From: Roseivirga sp.
GTDB lineage: Bacteria; Bacteroidota; Bacteroidia; Cytophagales; Cyclobacteriaceae
DNA: 64,000 bases
NCBI GenBank assembly: GCA_021404565.1
Contig: JAAWWF010000026.1
Location: 248,001-312,000, forward strand
Direction of reading: 5' to 3'
In this document: in pieces, positions 61,105 to 64,000 of the stretch
How the letters are laid out: every line of letters starts with the position of its first letter
How positions within the stretch are numbered: the stretch's first letter is position 1
Notes under the pieces: generated by a model
What the model was told of the DNA's origin: nothing
What the model saw: the letters and a program-made list of their open reading frames with translations, nothing else
Databases searched by the model: none
Made by a program: the position numbers and the translations under genes

Positions 61105-63465
61105 TTAGTCGTTCCTTAAACCCTGCGTGGGGTTGGCCCTGATCAGCTTTCTGATTTGTGTAAAGGTTGTGAGCCACACCATCAAGAGCACGATAAAAAT
61201 GGTTGTCAATACAGGCAGCCAGGTGATGGGCATATGATACACATACAGCTGTCCTATCAATGAGCTCATCAGGTTATAGCTGATTACACCTCCGATTATC
61301 AGAGCAATGAGAATGAATGGGGTGAACTGTTTGTGAATCAGTCGGAATAGGTGGGAACGATGGGCTCCAAGCACTTTTCTGATACTGAATTCTTTGATCC
61401 GATTGGTCGTGTGCAGTGATAAGATCCCGAACAAACCCAGGCAGGCCAGTACCACAGCCATGATGGCGATGGTGCTTAGCAGCTTGCCGTGACCATTGGC
61501 TTCTTTCAGGAAAAAGTCAAAGCGCTGACCCTGAATGGAACCATTAAAGGGCGTATCAGGCATAAGCTCAGACCATTTATTTTGAAGGCTTTCGAAGGTG
61601 CTTTCAACCCGGCCTTCGCGCACCTTCAGAGAGAGAAACCTCAGGTTATCTTCGGCTAGCCTGAAAAAGGCAGGCTCGATTTTCTCCGCAAAAGAGCGGT
61701 GGTGGAAGTCTTCTGCTACCCCGATCACCGTGTAGACAAGTGAGTCAATTCTGAACTGGGCTCCAATCGCAGAGGATTCCTCCAAAAGGCCTGCCATGGT
61801 TTCATTCACTATGACGTTACCGCTTTTAGCAGATTGGCCCCCGGCAAATGAGCTGCCTGCTTTCAATCTGATACCCAGGGTTGGCAGATAATCAGCGTCA
61901 ACGGCTAACACTCGTGCCCGGTATTGCTCACCGGATTGTTCGATATTTACCGAACCCCAGGACCTGCCGATATGATGTGCAGAAGCTGACAATGCCAGCA
62001 CATCAGGGTTCATGCGTATTTCAGCCTTCAACTGTTGAAGAGAGGACGAATCGGGCAAGGTGGCTACCAGCACATTCTCTTTGTCATAACCCCAGTCACG
62101 TTTTTCCTGGTAGTTGGCATTTTGAGTAAATACCAGGCCAGCTACCACGGTAATACACGAAAGCACAAATTGAACTGTCAGAAAAACCCTGGCCAATACG
62201 TTTTTGGTACCGAACCTTAATTTGCCCTTGAAGATTTTCAAGGCACTGAACTTCGATAAGTAGAGTGCCGGGTAGGCTCCTGAGCTTAACCCGATAATTA
62301 AGACGGTCAGTACCAAAAAGAACCACAGCTGTGGTTCCTGATAGGGGAGTTCAAGCCCTCCGAAGAATATGGTATTGAAACCCGGAATAAAGACTACTGC
62401 TGCCATCAGAAAGCCAATGAGACCGGCAAAGAAGGTGAGTACCAGGTTTTCTACCAGGAATTGAAATGTCAGCGACTTTCTTTGCCCTCCCATCACCTTT
62501 CGCACGGCAATTTCCCGGAGGCGTTTAGCTCCTGAAGCGATGGAGATATTGATGTAATTGAAGCTGGCGAGGAGCAAAATGAAGGCAGCAAGACTCACCA
62601 GAATCTTCGTGGCCAGGGGGTCGGATTCCCCGATAATACTATTCCTGATGTTTTGTCCATTAAGGTAAACAGAACTCCAGGGTTCGAACTCGAATGAAGT
62701 GATGGGAAGTTCTTTTCTGGCGGCATTTTGAACGGGAATGTATTGCCTGGCCTGTTTGGTTATGGTTGCGATGTCAGCAGGGTCATTGAGCTCTATGAAA
62801 GTGGCATTGATAAAACCGCTCCAATCGGCAGGATTAAAGCCCGGTTCAGCTGCTGCCAAACTGTTGAAGTTGGAAAGAATACCAAACCTCAGGTTACTTT
62901 TGGCCTTAAAACGCTTTGCCACAGCCCCTACTTCAAAGCTTGCTTTTTGTCCATTGCCGAAATCAAAGGAAATGCGCTCGCCCAGAGGGTTTTGGTCACC
63001 AAAATACTTGAGAGATACAGGCTCGCTGATAATTACCTTTGAATGATCATTTAGGGCACTCTTGTCTCCCCATTTCAAGGCGAATGAGAATATATCGAGA
63101 AACTCAGGGTCTGTAAAGGAAATCCGCTCGTTGAAAACCTGCCCCTGGCTTTTGGCCACACAGGAACGGTTTTCGAAACGCGCCACGTTGCTGATTTGAG
63201 GAAAGTCACTTTTCAACCTTTCACCATAGGCCATGGGTGAGATACCATACTTTGAGTTATTATCTCCCTGGTTTATGACCACCGTAGACATAAATATTTT
63301 ATCACTCTTTGGGTGGTATTGATCCATAGAGAGCTCCTGATCAACGAAAGTATAAACCAACAGGCAGCAACCGATGGCCAGAGCCAGTCCTAAAATGTGA
63401 ATGAATGAGTTCAGAGGGTGCCTGGAGAAGATTCTCAGGCTGGTTTTGATATAGCTTTTAAACAT
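61105..63465 (-). CDS. ABC transporter permease of the same family without prefix domain
   Basis: 787 residues from ATG 63465 (MFKSYIKTSLRIFSRHPLNSF), where the permease core begins; 21 further codons are open upstream (to 63528) but their sequence (CKTTSLACIKHHE) is not prefix-like. TM NSFIHILGLALAIGCCLLVYTF, FtsX domain RLREIAVRKVMGGQRKSLTFQFLVENLV and C-terminal LGILSLHTTNRIKEFSIRKVLGA-type region as GLFGILSLHTTNRIKEFSIRKVLG. It is thus a MacB/FtsX permease relative of the three plus-strand copies, convergent with the third. It either lost the prefix or belongs to the standard family. ATPase partner not in window. Confidence 0.88.
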   Translation of the reverse strand: MFKSYIKTSLRIFSRHPLNSFIHILGLALAIGCCLLVYTFVDQELSMDQYHPKSDKIFMSTVVINQGDNNSKYGISPMAYGERLKSDFPQISNVARFENRSCVAKSQGQVFNERISFTDPEFLDIFSFALKWGDKSALNDHSKVIISEPVSLKYFGDQNPLGERISFDFGNGQKASFEVGAVAKRFKAKSNLRFGILSNFNSLAAAEPGFNPADWSGFINATFIELNDPADIATITKQARQYIPVQNAARKELPITSFEFEPWSSVYLNGQNIRNSIIGESDPLATKILVSLAAFILLLASFNYINISIASGAKRLREIAVRKVMGGQRKSLTFQFLVENLVLTFFAGLIGFLMAAVVFIPGFNTIFFGGLELPYQEPQLWFFLVLTVLIIGLSSGAYPALYLSKFSALKIFKGKLRFGTKNVLARVFLTVQFVLSCITVVAGLVFTQNANYQEKRDWGYDKENVLVATLPDSSSLQQLKAEIRMNPDVLALSASAHHIGRSWGSVNIEQSGEQYRARVLAVDADYLPTLGIRLKAGSSFAGGQSAKSGNVIVNETMAGLLEESSAIGAQFRIDSLVYTVIGVAEDFHHRSFAEKIEPAFFRLAEDNLRFLSLKVREGRVESTFESLQNKWSELMPDTPFNGSIQGQRFDFFLKEANGHGKLLSTIAIMAVVLACLGLFGILSLHTTNRIKEFSIRKVLGAHRSHLFRLIHKQFTPFILIALIIGGVISYNLMSSLIGQLYVYHMPITWLPVLTTIFIVLLMVWLTTFTQIRKLIRANPTQGLRND

Positions 63466-63550
63466 CTCATGGTGCTTGATGCATGCTAAAGATGTGGTTT
63501 TGCACTTATAAGTTGCGTCTGACTCCACAACCAGCGGATTCTGATGTGTT

Positions 63551-63633
63551 TTTTGACTTGATGTTAAGTATTTTTGACATGAAGTAAAACATTTTAATCT
63601 TTGTGTCCGTAATAAATGACATCAAGTAAAATA
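63551..63633. repeat. Three copies of an ACATSAAGT-type motif in a divergent promoter gap
   Basis: TGACATGAAGTAAAACA at 63575-63591 and TGACATCAAGTAAAATA at 63617-63633 form a direct repeat 42 bp apart. A third copy, ACATCAAGTCAAAA, runs on the minus strand at 63564-63551. The gap separates the minus-strand permease from the last plus-strand gene, so these are likely regulator sites. The core resembles the repeat before the PadR gene. Confidence 0.55.
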
Positions 63634-63655
63634 GAACAGACAAATTATATATCTT

Positions 63656-64000
63656 ATGTCTTATCAGGAAAAACGAAGTATTCTTAATTTGATCAGCTCG
63701 GTGCTGATCTCAGGCATTTACTTTTGGTATGTTTTTCGGGGTGACCCTACTGCCGGAATGGACACAGATGAGTTAATGCATTTTTGGGGCAAATCGATTC
63801 TGATTCTGATTCCCGTCACCATCGTAGCCAAGATTGTGATAGCCATTTTCTTTGCAGTTGGTAATACTGTAGCGACCAGGGAGAAAATTCCCTCTGCTGA
63901 TGAGCGTGACAAGCTGATAGAGTTAAAATCACTTCGAAACTCGCGTTATATGTTTGGTTTTGGCTTTATATTGGCCATGGTAGCTCTGACCATGAATATG
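63656..64000 (+). CDS. Small membrane protein, 3' end beyond window edge
   Basis: The ATG at 63656 opens a frame without stop to base 64000 (115 codons). It starts MSYQEKRSILNLISSVLISGIYFWYVF with an N-terminal membrane helix; a second helix (LILIPVTIVAKIVIAIFFAVG) and a third (YMFGFGFILAMVALTMNM) follow, with an acidic loop (KIPSADERDKLIELKS) between. It resembles DUF2178-like membrane proteins that often precede a small XRE-type regulator; that gene would be off the window. Function unknown. Confidence 0.75.
   Translation, partial: MSYQEKRSILNLISSVLISGIYFWYVFRGDPTAGMDTDELMHFWGKSILILIPVTIVAKIVIAIFFAVGNTVATREKIPSADERDKLIELKSLRNSRYMFGFGFILAMVALTMNM

Noticed and set aside
1-64000. tRNA, rRNA, CRISPR arrays, transposases, integrases, prophage genes
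   Set aside because: Looked for in gaps and gene products; none seen. Covariance-model searches could still find small RNAs.

Overview
The window looks like chromosome of a Bacteroidota bacterium, most likely a marine-type member of the order Cytophagales. Reasons seen in the sequence: a GldJ/GldK-like SUMF1 lipoprotein, a DUF4175 protein, a Big_5-type lipoprotein with the conserved post-Cys segment of that phylum, LytS/LytTR two-component pairs, many large FtsX/MacB-type permeases with a PadR-linked prefix domain, weak Shine-Dalgarno sites and an mnmG leader carrying parS-like palindromes. The species cannot be named from the window.

Region 1 (1-18664, + strand) is the distal part of an exopolysaccharide or O-antigen locus that continues past the left edge. 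It holds two AsnB-type amidotransferases, two GT4 glycosyltransferases, a Wzy/WaaL-like membrane protein, a bi-domain oxidoreductase, an alpha/alpha-toroid protein, a DUF354 protein, a CE4-type deacetylase and an atypical initiating sugar-phosphate transferase. Embedded at 11003-16429 is an AT-richer acyl cassette: left-handed beta-helix acyltransferase, two acyl carrier proteins, two SDR reductases, an adenylate-forming ligase and a KAS III. Together these could build a short hydroxyacyl group and put it on a sugar.

Region 2 (18669-35382, mostly - strand) is core genome: an acyl-CoA synthetase, a TPR protein, a Big_5 lipoprotein, a methyltransferase, mnmG, ybeY, an RsbW-like kinase, DUF4175, exodeoxyribonuclease III, an AhpD-like protein, comF and the GldJ/K-like lipoprotein. 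The AT-rich gap 22586-22942 contains a cluster of DnaA boxes. With two parS-like sites 4.4 kb away in front of mnmG and two degenerate ones nearby, it is a good candidate for the chromosomal replication origin.

Region 3 (35770-49038) holds two separate LytS/LytTR systems. The first kinase has five exact-length 25-residue tandem repeats in its predicted periplasmic loop and is followed by two tandem single-TM paralogues. The second kinase/regulator pair lies between two paralogous secreted proteins, each built of three copies of an unrecognised beta-rich domain. Between the systems are mfd, an orphan cytochrome-oxidase-subunit-III-like gene and an S41-like lipoprotein lacking the expected serine.

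Region 4 (49185-64000) starts with an amidohydrolase, an SDR, a VOC protein and a Tat-exported TIM-barrel protein. A PadR regulator and three tandem prefix-domain ABC permeases follow, then a fourth, prefix-less permease on the opposite strand and the start of a small membrane protein gene cut by the right edge. Related repeated motifs precede both the PadR gene and the last gene. No tRNA, rRNA, CRISPR array, insertion sequence or prophage was found.
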